Below are positions 16,986 through 26,993 of a stretch of DNA of 64,000 nucleotides, in pieces. The DNA lies in contig CACNFS010000004.1 in assembly GCA_902619835.1 (NCBI GenBank), positions 1 through 64,000 of the forward strand, in the 5' to 3' direction. The position numbers were made by a program, and so were the translations under genes. Source of the DNA: an uncultured Pelagibacteraceae bacterium (GTDB lineage: Bacteria; Pseudomonadota; Alphaproteobacteria; Pelagibacterales; Pelagibacteraceae). The number at the start of each line of letters is the position of its first letter. Positions within the stretch are counted from its first letter, which is position 1. The notes beneath the pieces are model-generated. The model was given only the letters and a program-made list of their open reading frames with translations. It had not been told where the DNA came from and did not search any database.

Positions 16986-17148
16986 AAAAAGTAGAAATTA
17001 AAACTATGATCACAAAAATAGCAAACCACATTAACCATTGAGATGCTACTTTTACTAAAGAACCTTTATCAATACCTTTCCAAGGCATAAAAGTGTATGT
17101 AGCAAGTGTAACTAAGATTAAAAATAAAAGTAAATTAGTTAAAGTCAT
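16963..17148 (-). CDS. small membrane protein of unknown function
   Basis: A 61-residue protein with two predicted membrane helices (about 5-20 and 37-55) joined by the short polar loop PWKGIDKGS. No family was recognised. It starts directly after the prpC stop codon and runs 23 bp into the methyltransferase gene, as expected for a translated operon member. The gene is too short for certainty, but its position and hydrophobic pattern argue that it is real. Confidence 0.6.
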   Translation of the reverse strand: MTLTNLLLFLILVTLATYTFMPWKGIDKGSLVKVASQWLMWFAIFVIIVLISTFFGIEVSG

Positions 17149-18273
17149 CTATCTTTGGTTTAATAACATTACTTCTCTTACTTCAGCACCCCTGTATTTA
17201 GACAAAGGTCTAATAAGTTTATTTGAGGCATGTTGTTCCATGATGTGAGCTGACCAACCAGTAATACGGGACATTACAAATATTGGCGTGTAGAAATCTA
17301 TATCGATACCCATCATGTAATAAGTTGGGCCACATGGAAAATCTACGTTTGGATGGATATTTTTTCTTTGCAACATTACTTTTTCCAAAATTTCATACAT
17401 TCTCGTATATTTTTCTTTTTTCAAAAGCTTAGCTACTTTAAACATATAGTGTTTCATTGTTGGTACTCTCGAGTCTCCTGTACGGTAAACTCTGTGCCCA
17501 AATCCCATTACTACCTTTTTTTTATTTAATGCATTTTCAATCCAAGCTTTTGCTTTTTCAGGTTTCCCAATTTCTTTCATCATATGCATTACTGCTTCAT
17601 TAGCCCCACCATGTAATGGACCTTTTAAAGAAGCTATAGCTCCAGTTATTGCACCATGTAAATCAGATAAGCTGGATGTAATTGTTCTAGCTGTGAATGT
17701 TGAAACGTTGAAACTGTGTTCAGCGTACAAAATTAACGAAATATCAAATGCTCTTACAATTTCTTTATCAGGAACTTTATTAAACATCATTTTAAAGAAA
17801 TTTTCTGAAAAAGATAATTTCTTACTTGGAGCTATAATTGACTTTCCTTTTCGTGTCCTGAAATAAGCAGCAACAGCAGTTGGTGTTTTAGCAAATATTC
17901 TCATCGCCTTTCTCATATTTGCTTTAGGAGAATTATCTTTTGTGTCTTTATCTTCTAATGCCATTAAACTTACGCAAGTTCTAATTACATCCATCGGATG
18001 AGCATTTCGTGGCATTTTTTTAATATCATTTAATATTTGTTTAGAAAGTTTTCTTTCTGATCTTTCTTGTTTGATAAATTTTTTCAGCTGACTTTTGTTA
18101 GGAAGCTCTCCGTTTAGCACTAAATATGCAACTTCTTCAAAATCGCATTTATCGCATAGTTCTTGAACTGTATAACCTCTATAAGTTAAGGCACTGAGTT
18201 CAGGAACTACATGCGAAATTGTAGTTTCATCAACAACTATGCCCAGCAAACCTTTTTTAATTTCTTCACTCAT
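17149..18273 (-). CDS. prpC: 2-methylcitrate synthase/citrate synthase
   Basis: Condenses propionyl-CoA (or acetyl-CoA) with oxaloacetate. The 374 residues fit the short PrpC-type citrate synthases rather than the longer (about 430) GltA type. The catalytic triad is visible: His 221 in PLHGGANEAV, His 260 in GFGHRVYRTGDSR and Asp 311 in NVDFPCGP. It shares 1 bp with prpB (TAATG), so methylcitrate synthesis and cleavage are translationally coupled. No prpD dehydratase gene is in the window. Confidence 0.88.
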   Translation of the reverse strand: MSEEIKKGLLGIVVDETTISHVVPELSALTYRGYTVQELCDKCDFEEVAYLVLNGELPNKSQLKKFIKQERSERKLSKQILNDIKKMPRNAHPMDVIRTCVSLMALEDKDTKDNSPKANMRKAMRIFAKTPTAVAAYFRTRKGKSIIAPSKKLSFSENFFKMMFNKVPDKEIVRAFDISLILYAEHSFNVSTFTARTITSSLSDLHGAITGAIASLKGPLHGGANEAVMHMMKEIGKPEKAKAWIENALNKKKVVMGFGHRVYRTGDSRVPTMKHYMFKVAKLLKKEKYTRMYEILEKVMLQRKNIHPNVDFPCGPTYYMMGIDIDFYTPIFVMSRITGWSAHIMEQHASNKLIRPLSKYRGAEVREVMLLNQR

Positions 18274-19169
18274 TATTCATGTCCTTCTGTAGAAAAATCT
18301 GTAATTTTCTTATCAGGCGTATTGTATTTCTCATATTCTACTAACTCGTACAACCTTTTTCTAGTCTGCATTTTGTCAATGATATTATTTTGATGGCCTT
18401 CTTTAAATATTGATTTAAGACCTAATTCAACATTCTGCATAGCGAGCCTCTGTGTAGTCACAGGATAAATAACTAAATTATAGCCTAAATTTTCTAATTG
18501 TGATCTATTTAATAATTTTGATTTCCCAAACTCTGTCATATTAGCTAGCAAATAGCCTTTTGAAATTTTTCTAACTTTTTCAAACTCCTTTTCATCTTTC
18601 ATTGCTTCTGGAAAAATCATGTCAGCACCAGCATCTTCATAAGATTTTATTCTTTCCAATGTTTTATCTATACCTTCAACAGTATTTGCATCAGTCCTTA
18701 CTATAATTAAAAAATTTTTGTCTTTTCTGGCATCTACTGATTCTTTAATCTTTTTTACCATCTCTTCTTTTGAAATAAGTTCTTTGTTATCTAAATGTCC
18801 ACATCTTTTTTCAGCTACCTGATCTTCTATATGACAAGCGGCTAAACCTTTTTCCTCAAAGGTTATTATTGTTTTTTTACAATCTTTAAATCCTGTATCT
18901 GCATCTACAATTGTGGGAAGGTCTGTTACTCTAGAAATTTGGTTAGCTCTGTAACTCACATGATCTAAAGTCGTTAATCCTATGTCTGGTAATCCTAGAT
19001 CATTAGACATGACACCGCCTGAGATATAAATTCCATCAAATCCAATTTCAGCAATAAGTTTTGCACATAACGGATTATACGCACCAGGGAATCTAAGAAG
19101 TTTTTTTGATTGTAAATTTTTTACAAATTCTAATCTTTTTTCAGAACTATTCTTTTTTGTAAAATGCAT
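18273..19169 (-). CDS. prpB: methylisocitrate lyase (ICL/PEP mutase family)
   Basis: Splits 2-methylisocitrate into pyruvate and succinate. The 298 residues show the Mg-binding VDADTGF (Asp 89, Asp 91), HIEDQ (Glu 115) and the family signature KRCGH (121-125) with catalytic Cys 123. The short KRCGH form separates it from isocitrate lyase (KKCGH in a much longer protein). It is first in a prpB-prpC-small membrane protein-methyltransferase run on the minus strand. Substrate assignment rests on prpC next door. Confidence 0.9.
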   Translation of the reverse strand: MHFTKKNSSEKRLEFVKNLQSKKLLRFPGAYNPLCAKLIAEIGFDGIYISGGVMSNDLGLPDIGLTTLDHVSYRANQISRVTDLPTIVDADTGFKDCKKTIITFEEKGLAACHIEDQVAEKRCGHLDNKELISKEEMVKKIKESVDARKDKNFLIIVRTDANTVEGIDKTLERIKSYEDAGADMIFPEAMKDEKEFEKVRKISKGYLLANMTEFGKSKLLNRSQLENLGYNLVIYPVTTQRLAMQNVELGLKSIFKEGHQNNIIDKMQTRKRLYELVEYEKYNTPDKKITDFSTEGHE

Positions 19170-19212
19170 CTGAAAAGTTTATATTAAAGAGAGTAATAAA
19201 AATCAAAGGCTA

Positions 19213-19812
19213 TTATTTTATAAGAATAAATATACCAGTTAATACTAGCAAAAGAGCTAAAACATATTCTATAATTTTTTTTGTTTTAATATCTCCGACG
19301 AATTTCCTTAATCCACTTCCGAAAAGTGCCCAAAGACTAATCGTAGGAAAACATATTACTGCAGCAGTAATTGTAACAAATGCAACGCCTATAAAAATAT
19401 TTTCCTCAGTAGGAAAAAAACCTGATGCAACAGTGATTGCAATTGACCAAGCTTTTGGATTAATGAATTGGAACAATGATGCTTCGTAAAATCTTAATGG
19501 CCTTCCAGTTTCTTTTTGAACCATAGAAAATGAACCAATCATTTTCCATCCTAAATAAATTAAATAAATAAAGCATAATATTTTCATGTAAAATTGAATT
19601 TGAGGATATATTAAAAATAAATTTGCTAAACCAAAACAGGTAAGCCCAATTTGAAAAATATGACCTAAAGGAATTCCAATTAAATGTGGTAACGTTCTTA
19701 TAAATCCAAATTTCATTCCTGATGCTGTAAGCATTGCATTATTCGGTCCCGGGGTAAAAAACATTGTAAAATAAAAAGTTGCTAAGGCTGAAAAGAGAGC
19801 AAAACTAATCAT
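19213..19812 (-). CDS. LysE/RhtB family amino acid exporter
   Basis: A 199-residue inner-membrane protein with about six helices. The N-terminal signature FFTPGPNNAMLTASGMKFGF and the central FINPKAWSIAI are characteristic of RhtB/LysE exporters of amino acids and homoserine lactones. The substrate is not predictable. Its start overlaps the stop of the upstream HAD phosphatase gene by 4 bp, so the two are probably co-expressed. Confidence 0.88.
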   Translation of the reverse strand: MISFALFSALATFYFTMFFTPGPNNAMLTASGMKFGFIRTLPHLIGIPLGHIFQIGLTCFGLANLFLIYPQIQFYMKILCFIYLIYLGWKMIGSFSMVQKETGRPLRFYEASLFQFINPKAWSIAITVASGFFPTEENIFIGVAFVTITAAVICFPTISLWALFGSGLRKFVGDIKTKKIIEYVLALLLVLTGIFILIK

Positions 19813-20471
19813 AAATATTTTTCAACAATTTTTTCAAAATTCACAAAGTCGGAAATTAGTTCATTATGTTTAATTTCTTTTTCAGATTTTTCGGTATATC
19901 CATCTTTAACTAAAACAAATGGTACTTTAGCATTATACGCAGACATAGCATCTACCTCGCTATCTCCAATCATCATTGTTTTTTTTAAATCACCTCCAAT
20001 TATTTTAACAACATCGGTAAGATGCCTTGGGTCGGGTTTGTTAAATGCAAAGGTATCCGAACCAGCTACATATTCAAAAAATTTGAACAAATCGAGTTTT
20101 TTTAATAAGTCTATAGCAAGCCTTTCTTGTTTGTTTGTACATACGGCCATTGAAATATTTTTATTTTTCGCCCAATTAAAAAAATTAATTGTACCTTTAA
20201 TTGGAACACTGCTTTTATCAATATTTTTTGAGTAAAAATCTATAAATTCTTTTGTCATTTCTTTTTTTGTTTTCTCATCTTTTATTTCTTCTTTAAAAGA
20301 TCTTTGCATCATTACCCAAGCACCTTTTCCGGCAAGTGACTTTATATCCTCAAGCCTTTTTTCTGAATGACCAAACTTTCTCATCACATGATTATGAGCA
20401 GCCATTAAATCTGGTGCAGTATTTACTATAGTTCCGTCCAGATCAAAAAGAATAGTGTAAATTTGATTCAT
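19809..20471 (-). CDS. gph: HAD-family phosphatase, phosphoglycolate phosphatase-like
   Basis: A 220-residue haloacid dehalogenase-type phosphatase. Motif I is [12 protein letters not shown] with the nucleophile Asp near residue 9, motif II is CTNK, and motifs III/IV are the Lys of FNKPDP and GDSEVDAM. A helical cap lies between motifs I and II. The pattern fits Gph, which removes phosphate from 2-phosphoglycolate, though HAD specificity is hard to fix by sequence. It overlaps the LysE-type gene by 4 bp and is divergent from the glmU-like gene. Confidence 0.8.
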   Translation of the reverse strand: MNQIYTILFDLDGTIVNTAPDLMAAHNHVMRKFGHSEKRLEDIKSLAGKGAWVMMQRSFKEEIKDEKTKKEMTKEFIDFYSKNIDKSSVPIKGTINFFNWAKNKNISMAVCTNKQERLAIDLLKKLDLFKFFEYVAGSDTFAFNKPDPRHLTDVVKIIGGDLKKTMMIGDSEVDAMSAYNAKVPFVLVKDGYTEKSEKEIKHNELISDFVNFEKIVEKYL

Positions 20472-20541
20472 TTTTAAAAGTATTAAAAAGAAATATTTTG
20501 TGACTTATTTCAATAACATTATTAATGTAAAGAAATTTTTA

Positions 20542-21186
20542 ATGAATACAAATAATAAATTAAATAAAGCTAACTCGTATAGGCTTTCTCAAGAATTATT
20601 AAGAAACAAAGCTTTAAAGAAGGGTGTAAATTTAGTTGCACCAGAAACAATATTTTTATCAAAAGATACTCTTTTTGGAAAAAACGTTACAGTTGATCCC
20701 TATGTCGTTATCGGTCCTAATGTAAAAATTGGAGACAATTCGCATATCAAATCTTTCAGTCATCTGGAGGGAACTAAAATTGAAAGAAATGTAGTTGTAG
20801 GTCCTTACGCCAGACTAAGAGAGGGTACGTTATTAAAAGAAAACACTAAAATAGGAAACTTCGTTGAAACAAAAAAATCTCTTATAAATAAAAATTCAAA
20901 AGTAAATCATCTCTCTTATATTGGAGATACTTCAGTAGGTAAAAACTCCAACATTGGTGCAGGAACAATTACTTGTAATTATGATGGTATGAAAAAATCA
21001 AAAACAAAAATAGCAGATAATGTTTTTATAGGTTCCAACTCTTCATTAGTTGCCCCGATTAGTATAGGTAAAAACAGTGTTGTTGGTGCAGGATCTGTAA
21101 TAACAAAAAATGTTAAAAAAAAATCATTAGCACTCACAAGGGCATCACAAATTTCGATCACAAACTATAAGGGAAAGAAAAAATAA
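20542..21186 (+). CDS. GlmU C-terminal acetyltransferase domain, stand-alone
   Basis: 214 residues of left-handed beta-helix (hexapeptide repeats) matching the acetyltransferase half of GlmU, which acetylates glucosamine 1-phosphate with acetyl-CoA. Visible are ARLREG (Arg 91/93), the catalytic His 123 in NHLSYIGD and [10 protein letters not shown] with Asn 146. The first ~25 residues resemble the linker helix of full GlmU ([10 protein letters not shown]), but the N-terminal uridyltransferase domain of about 230 residues is absent; upstream DNA is an opposite-strand gene. ATG 20542 is preferred to GTG 20500. It shares 1 bp with glmS, which supports a UDP-GlcNAc role. Confidence 0.85.
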   Translation: MNTNNKLNKANSYRLSQELLRNKALKKGVNLVAPETIFLSKDTLFGKNVTVDPYVVIGPNVKIGDNSHIKSFSHLEGTKIERNVVVGPYARLREGTLLKENTKIGNFVETKKSLINKNSKVNHLSYIGDTSVGKNSNIGAGTITCNYDGMKKSKTKIADNVFIGSNSSLVAPISIGKNSVVGAGSVITKNVKKKSLALTRASQISITNYKGKKK

Positions 21187-23003
21187 TGTGTGGAATTATT
21201 GGAATTGCTAGCAACAAACCTGTTTCGATTAATATTATCAACTCTTTAAAAAAGCTAGAATATAGAGGTTATGACTCAGCAGGCTTAGCTACCTTAAGCG
21301 ATAATTTAATAGATGAAAAAAAATGTTCTGGAAGAGTAGAGGAACTTGAAAAAATTTTGTTCAAAAATCCCTCTAATGGCAACCTAGGTATAGGCCATGT
21401 AAGATGGGCTACTCATGGAGTCCCTAATATTATTAATGCACATCCTCATTCTTCCGAAAAAGTTTCAGTGGTTCATAATGGTATAATAGAAAACTCAGAT
21501 GAATTAAAAAAAGATCTTGAAGAAAAAGGTTTCAAGTTTAAATCACAGACTGATACTGAGGTTATTACTCTCTTAGTTACGCAGTTCTTAGAAAATTTAA
21601 AACCTTTAGAGTCAGTATTCAAAACTTTGAAAAAATTAAAAGGCAGTTTTGCCTTAGGAATTATATTTAAAAATTTTCCAGACATTATAATTGGTGCGAG
21701 GAGAGGTAGCCCACTTGCTGTTGGCTATTCAAATGAAGAAAATTACTTAGGTTCAGATTCTTACGCTTTGAAATCTATGACAAATAAAATTTCTTATTTA
21801 GATGATGGCGAATTATGTATGTTATCAAAAAATAACGTTGATTTTTATGATGTAAATCAAAAAAAAATAAATAAAAAAATTTATACTGTCTCAGATGATG
21901 AAAATACTACAGACAAAGGTGACTATAAAAACTTTATGTCTAAAGAAATTTTTGAGCAATCAAACACTATCAAGAAATGCTTGAGCGAATATACTGATAG
22001 TCTTAAAAAAGATATTAATATTTATAATTTTCCTATTGAACCTAAAAAAATTAATAAGATAATTTTGATTGGTTGTGGAACAGCCTATCATTCGTGTTTA
22101 GTGGCAAAGTATTGGTTTGAGGAATTAACCTCCATTGACACCGAGATCGATATAGCCTCAGAGTTCAGATATAGAAATTTAAAATTTAAAACTAATAATT
22201 TATATATTTTTGTTTCTCAATCTGGTGAAACAGCAGATACTGCAGCAGCTCTTGATATTTGTAAAAAAAATAAAGTTAAAACTTGCTCAATTGTAAATGT
22301 AGTAGAAAGCACAATTGCTAGAAATTCTGATTGGGTATTGCCTATACATGCCGGCCCTGAAATTGGCGTTGCTTCAACCAAAGCCTTTTTGGGACAATTA
22401 ATTGTTCTATATATTTTATCTTTAAAACTTTCTATTGAGAGGAGGGACATTGATAAAAAGAATTATGACACTCGTGTAGAAAATTTGAAAAAACTACCAG
22501 ATGCGATAAACAACACTTTAAAACTAGAAAGTGAGATTCAATTAATAGCAAAAGAATTTTTAGATGCTAAAGGATCAATGTTTTTAGGTAGGGGAAATTC
22601 ATTTCCGATAGCTCTTGAAGGCGCCTTAAAATTGAAAGAACTTTCTTATTTACATGCCGAGGGATATCCTGCTGGTGAAATGAAACATGGACCATTGGCT
22701 TTAATTGAAGAAGGCTTACCAGTAATAGTAATAGCGCCTAAAGACAAATATTACGAAAAAACTCTTTCTAATATGCAGGAGGTAATAGCAAGAGGTGGAA
22801 AAATATTTTTTATAACTGATAATACTAAAAGATTATTAAGTACTAACATTAGATTTAGATTAAGAGTACCTCGTGTTGATAACTTCCTATCACCATTATT
22901 ACTTACAATTCCTTTGCAGCTTTTAGCATACCATGTAGCTTCATTAAAAAATTGTGATATTGATAAACCAAGAAATTTAGCTAAGTCAGTTACAGTTGAA
23001 TAA
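21186..23003 (+). CDS. glmS: glucosamine-6-phosphate synthase (isomerizing)
   Basis: Makes glucosamine 6-phosphate from fructose 6-phosphate and glutamine, the first step to UDP-GlcNAc for peptidoglycan and lipid A. The 605 residues comprise an N-terminal class II glutaminase domain (MCGIIGIAS, nucleophile Cys 2; GHVRWATHG) and two SIS sugar isomerase domains (SQSGETADT; GRGNSFPIALEGALKLKE). The C-terminus KPRNLAKSVTVE is the family signature. It is coupled to the glmU-like acetyltransferase by a TAATG overlap. Confidence 0.96.
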   Translation: MCGIIGIASNKPVSINIINSLKKLEYRGYDSAGLATLSDNLIDEKKCSGRVEELEKILFKNPSNGNLGIGHVRWATHGVPNIINAHPHSSEKVSVVHNGIIENSDELKKDLEEKGFKFKSQTDTEVITLLVTQFLENLKPLESVFKTLKKLKGSFALGIIFKNFPDIIIGARRGSPLAVGYSNEENYLGSDSYALKSMTNKISYLDDGELCMLSKNNVDFYDVNQKKINKKIYTVSDDENTTDKGDYKNFMSKEIFEQSNTIKKCLSEYTDSLKKDINIYNFPIEPKKINKIILIGCGTAYHSCLVAKYWFEELTSIDTEIDIASEFRYRNLKFKTNNLYIFVSQSGETADTAAALDICKKNKVKTCSIVNVVESTIARNSDWVLPIHAGPEIGVASTKAFLGQLIVLYILSLKLSIERRDIDKKNYDTRVENLKKLPDAINNTLKLESEIQLIAKEFLDAKGSMFLGRGNSFPIALEGALKLKELSYLHAEGYPAGEMKHGPLALIEEGLPVIVIAPKDKYYEKTLSNMQEVIARGGKIFFITDNTKRLLSTNIRFRLRVPRVDNFLSPLLLTIPLQLLAYHVASLKNCDIDKPRNLAKSVTVE

Positions 23004-23004
23004 A

Positions 23005-23418
23005 GTGAAATCAAATTATAAAGCCATGGTATTGTCTTGTATTGATCCAAGATTCCAACCTGTTGTTTACAATTATTTAAAGAAAAAAAAATTAGTTGGA
23101 AAGTATAGTTCTTTTACAATTGCAGGATCAGCTGTTGGTGTTACAGCATCTAAATTTAAAAGATGGCACAAAGCTTTTTGGGATAATTTTGATACCTCTG
23201 TAAAATTACACAATATAAAAAAATTAATAGTAATTAATCATAGAGACTGTGGAGCAGCCAAAATCATAAATGGGAAAAAAGAATTTTCCAAAGCAAATGA
23301 AACGCTAGTACATAGAAATTCTTTTCGAAAAATTAAAAAGATATTTAAGAGAAAATATCCAAAATTAAGGGTTGAACTTAAACTTATTTCATTAAATAGC
23401 AAAGTAGAAACATTTTAG
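23005..23418 (+). CDS. small beta-carbonic-anhydrase-like zinc protein
   Basis: About 137 residues, compared with about 200 for a usual beta-carbonic anhydrase. It keeps the CxDxR motif as SCIDPRF (Cys 12, Asp 14, Arg 16) and HxxC as NHRDCGAA (His 79, Cys 82), the zinc ligands and catalytic dyad of that fold. The C-terminal part of the normal domain is reduced. CO2 hydration is possible but unproven. The start is uncertain: GTG 23005 is chosen, with TTG 22996 and ATG 23026 as alternatives. It follows glmS within 1 bp. Confidence 0.7.
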   Translation: MKSNYKAMVLSCIDPRFQPVVYNYLKKKKLVGKYSSFTIAGSAVGVTASKFKRWHKAFWDNFDTSVKLHNIKKLIVINHRDCGAAKIINGKKEFSKANETLVHRNSFRKIKKIFKRKYPKLRVELKLISLNSKVETF

Positions 23419-23483
23419 TAAATTTTATTTAATATTTTATTGAATATTTTTTATCTTTACTCTATATATATCGCAAGTTGTAT

Positions 23484-24860
23484 ATGAAAAAATGGAATTT
23501 AAATAGTTGGAAAAAATTACCTGCTAAACATTTACCTGTTTATCAGGATAAGGAAGAACTTGATTTAGTTTTAAGTAAAATCAAAAAATATCCACCTTTA
23601 GTTTTTGCAGGTGAGTCTAGATCTTTAAAAAAAGCATTATCAGAAGTTGCTGAAGGTAAAGCGTTTTTACTTCAAGGGGGAGATTGTGCAGAAAGTTTTG
23701 CAGAGTTTCATCCGGATAATATTAGAGATACTTTTAAAGTTCTTTTACAAATGTCTTTAGTATTAACAGCATCGGCCTCAGTTCCAGTCGTAAAAGTTGG
23801 AAGGATTGCTGGACAATTTTCTAAACCCAGAAGTGCGCCTACAGAAAAAAAAGACGGAAAAGAATTACCAAGTTATTTAGGTGATAACATTAATGGAATG
23901 GAATTTACAGAAAAAGCAAGAATACCTGATGCAAAAAGATTATTTCGAGCATATTCACAATCCGCATCTACGTTAAACTTACTAAGAGCTTTTTCTCAAG
24001 GAGGCTTTGCTGACCTTAGACAAGTACATTTATGGAATTTAGGTTTCATTAAAGACAAAACAAAAGGTAAGTATAAAGAAATAGAGGATAAAATAAGTGA
24101 TGCTTTAGCGTTTATGGAGGCTTGCGGAATTAATTCAGATAACAATCGAAGATTGAGAACTGTAAATTTTTATACTTCGCATGAAGCTTTACATTTACCT
24201 TTTGAAGAGTCTATGACAAGAGTAGACTCAACAACTGGAGAATATCACGACACTTCAGCACATTTTGTATGGATAGGTGATAGAACAAGACAACCTGACG
24301 GAGCGCACGTTGAATTTTGTAGAGGTATTAAAAATCCTCTTGGTTTAAAATGTGGACCAACTTTAAATCCAGATGAATTAATAAATTTATGTAATATTTT
24401 AAACCCTGATAATGATCCTGGACGATTGACATTAATTTCAAGATTCGGTGCTGATAATGTTGAAAAATATTTACCTAAGTTAATTAGAGCGATTAAAAAA
24501 GAGGGTCTAAAAGTTATTTGGTCTTGTGATCCAATGCATGGAAACACTATTAAAGCTGCAACAGGATTTAAAACTAGACCTTTTGAAAGTGTCTTAAAAG
24601 AGGTAAAAAATTTCTTCGCTGTAAGTCAAGCGGAAGGGAGCTATGCTGGTGGATTACATATAGAGATGACTGGTCAAGATGTGACTGAGTGTACAGGTGG
24701 GGCTCAAAAAATATCTGAGAATGATTTATCGAATAGATATCGGACTCATTGTGATCCAAGACTAAATGCTGACCAGGCATTAGAACTAGCTTTTTTGATT
24801 TCTGAGGAAATTAAGAAAAATTCAAAAATATCAAATAAAATTATTCAAGCTGCGTCTTAA
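23484..24860 (+). CDS. class II (plant-type) DAHP synthase
   Basis: Joins phosphoenolpyruvate and erythrose 4-phosphate to start the shikimate pathway. The 458 residues match class II enzymes. Signatures are [13 protein letters not shown] near residues 68-80, [13 protein letters not shown] with its PEP-binding arginine, [13 protein letters not shown], and the metal-site [10 protein letters not shown] and [15 protein letters not shown] near the C-terminus. ATG 23484 gives the family start [13 protein letters not shown]; an upstream TTG is unlikely. A 65-bp AT-rich gap precedes it and may hold its own promoter. Confidence 0.93.
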   Translation: MKKWNLNSWKKLPAKHLPVYQDKEELDLVLSKIKKYPPLVFAGESRSLKKALSEVAEGKAFLLQGGDCAESFAEFHPDNIRDTFKVLLQMSLVLTASASVPVVKVGRIAGQFSKPRSAPTEKKDGKELPSYLGDNINGMEFTEKARIPDAKRLFRAYSQSASTLNLLRAFSQGGFADLRQVHLWNLGFIKDKTKGKYKEIEDKISDALAFMEACGINSDNNRRLRTVNFYTSHEALHLPFEESMTRVDSTTGEYHDTSAHFVWIGDRTRQPDGAHVEFCRGIKNPLGLKCGPTLNPDELINLCNILNPDNDPGRLTLISRFGADNVEKYLPKLIRAIKKEGLKVIWSCDPMHGNTIKAATGFKTRPFESVLKEVKNFFAVSQAEGSYAGGLHIEMTGQDVTECTGGAQKISENDLSNRYRTHCDPRLNADQALELAFLISEEIKKNSKISNKIIQAAS

Positions 24861-24913
24861 TAATTATTGTAATTATTAAGACCAAACCTTAAAAGAAAGG
24901 TAAGGTATTAATT

Positions 24914-25651
24914 ATGGATGTAAAAAAAAGAGCAAAAATAATAACCGACTGGATAGACAATTATTGCAATAATGCTTCTTATAAGCCAAAATCATTAGTA
25001 GTTGGAATATCGGGAGGAATAGACTCTTCTGTAGTTAGTACTTTATGTGCAAACACTGGTAGAAAAACAATTGTGTTAACAATGCCAATTAAACAAATCA
25101 AATCTCAACATGATTTAAGTTTGACACATGCTAAATGGTTAAAACAAAAATACAAAAATGTTGAGCATCATTTGTTAGAGATGGATAAAATCTTTAACTC
25201 ATTTTCTCAAGTTTTAAATAAATTTGACAATGAGCATGGGTATGCAAATTCAAGAGCAAGGTTGAGAATGGCAACTTTATACCAAGTAGCAGCAGCAAAT
25301 AACGGAATTGTTGTAGGAACAGGTAACAAAGTTGAGGATTTTGGCGTTGGTTTTTATACTAAATACGGCGATGGTGGGGTCGATATCTCTCCTATAGCTG
25401 ACTGCAACAAATCTCAAGTATGGGAGTTAGGCAGACATCTTGGTGTGTCTGAAGAAATAATTAATGCCCAACCCACAGACGGTCTATGGAATGATGGAAG
25501 AAACGACGTAGAACAACTTGGAATGAGTTATGCGGATTTAGAGAAGGCTATGGAAAATAAAGACGATCCAAACTATCAAAAATATTTAGAAATAAGAGAA
25601 AAAAATTTACACAAAATGAATCCGATACCAGTATGTACATTTAATGAATAG
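24914..25651 (+). CDS. nadE: NH3-dependent NAD+ synthetase
   Basis: Amidates deamido-NAD to NAD using ammonia. The 245 residues contain the ATP pyrophosphatase loop SGGIDSS (about 34-40), the NAD-site GTGNKVEDFGVGFYTKYGDGGVD region and QPTDGLW. There is no glutaminase domain, so ammonia must be supplied. The cysS start overlaps its end by 8 bp. Confidence 0.92.
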   Translation: MDVKKRAKIITDWIDNYCNNASYKPKSLVVGISGGIDSSVVSTLCANTGRKTIVLTMPIKQIKSQHDLSLTHAKWLKQKYKNVEHHLLEMDKIFNSFSQVLNKFDNEHGYANSRARLRMATLYQVAAANNGIVVGTGNKVEDFGVGFYTKYGDGGVDISPIADCNKSQVWELGRHLGVSEEIINAQPTDGLWNDGRNDVEQLGMSYADLEKAMENKDDPNYQKYLEIREKNLHKMNPIPVCTFNE

Positions 25652-26993
25652 CTTAAAATTAACAAATTCTCTATCAAGAAAAAAAGAGGTATTTAAGCCA
25701 AATAATATAAAAAAGATTTCCTTATATGCTTGTGGTCCGACTGTATATGAGAGTCCTCATGTAGGTAATGCAAGAACCCTTGTAGTGTTTGATGTTTTAT
25801 TTAGAGTTTTAAAGGTTCTCTACAATTCAAATGTAACATACGTAAGAAATATTACTGACGTAGATGATAAGATAATAGAGGCTTCTCAAAATAATAAAGA
25901 AGATATAAATGAAATTACTAATAGGGTGATTAAAATTTTTCATGAAAATTGCAAGAGTTTAAACTGTTTAAAACCAACGATAGAGCCAAAAGCCACAGAA
26001 CATATAAAAGAAATGATTGAAATGACATCTTCATTAATCAAAAAGGGATTTGCTTACGAAAATAAAAACCATGTTTTTTTTGCTGTAAGCAAATTTAAAG
26101 ATTATGGAAAATTATCAAATAAAAATTTAGATGAGTTAAAGGCAGGGAGTAGAATAGAAATCTCTGATCTGAAAAAAAATCCAATGGATTTTGTTTTATG
26201 GAAGCCTTCAAATGAAAAAGACCCTGGTTGGGATTCACCTTGGGGAAGAGGTAGACCGGGCTGGCATCTTGAATGTTCAGCAATGAGTGAAAAATACCTT
26301 GGTAAAAATTTAGATATTCATGGCGGCGGTCTTGATTTAATTTTTCCTCATCATGAAAATGAGATAGCTCAGTCTTGTTGTAACAATAATACAAAAAATT
26401 TTGCAAATTATTGGGTTCATAACGGATTTGTAACTATTAATAAAGAAAAGATGTCAAAGTCTTTAGGCAATATAATTTCTATAACTGATGCAACTAAAAA
26501 ATATTCTGGTCAGGTTGTTAGGTTAGCATTATTAAGCGCTCACTACAGTCAACCACTAGATTGGAATAATAAACTTTTAGAAAATCAACGAGCAACCATT
26601 GAAAAATGGTATCAATTGTATGAAGAAAATAATGAAGAAATACCTTTGAAAGAGATAGACATGTTGCTAGATGATTTAAATACTCCTGGTTTTATTGCTA
26701 AAATTCACGAACTATATGCAAACGCAAATAAAGGCGATGAAAAAAGTAAAAATTTTTTTAATAGTGCTTGTAAATTAATTGGTTTATTTGATTTAACAAA
26801 AAACGAGTGGGAAGAGTTTAAAAAAGTAGATAAAGATATTTCAGAAGAATTTATTGAAAAAAAAATTAAAGAAAGATTAGTAGCAAAACAAAAAGGAGAT
26901 TATAAGCTTGCTGATAAAATAAGAGTTGAACTAGCAAGTAAAGGAGTAATCATTGAGGATAAAAAAGAAAAGACAACTTGGAAATTTAAATGA
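25644..26993 (+). CDS. cysS: cysteinyl-tRNA synthetase
   Basis: Class I aminoacyl-tRNA synthetase that charges tRNA-Cys. The 449 residues have the ACGPTVYESPHVGNAR block with zinc Cys and the HIGH-like HVGN, GRPGWHLECSAMS, the zinc-site HGGGLDLIFPHHENEIAQS and the KMSKSLGN loop. It overlaps nadE by 8 bp and cimA by 4 bp (ATGA), so the three are translationally coupled. Confidence 0.96.
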   Translation: MNSLKLTNSLSRKKEVFKPNNIKKISLYACGPTVYESPHVGNARTLVVFDVLFRVLKVLYNSNVTYVRNITDVDDKIIEASQNNKEDINEITNRVIKIFHENCKSLNCLKPTIEPKATEHIKEMIEMTSSLIKKGFAYENKNHVFFAVSKFKDYGKLSNKNLDELKAGSRIEISDLKKNPMDFVLWKPSNEKDPGWDSPWGRGRPGWHLECSAMSEKYLGKNLDIHGGGLDLIFPHHENEIAQSCCNNNTKNFANYWVHNGFVTINKEKMSKSLGNIISITDATKKYSGQVVRLALLSAHYSQPLDWNNKLLENQRATIEKWYQLYEENNEEIPLKEIDMLLDDLNTPGFIAKIHELYANANKGDEKSKNFFNSACKLIGLFDLTKNEWEEFKKVDKDISEEFIEKKIKERLVAKQKGDYKLADKIRVELASKGVIIEDKKEKTTWKFK

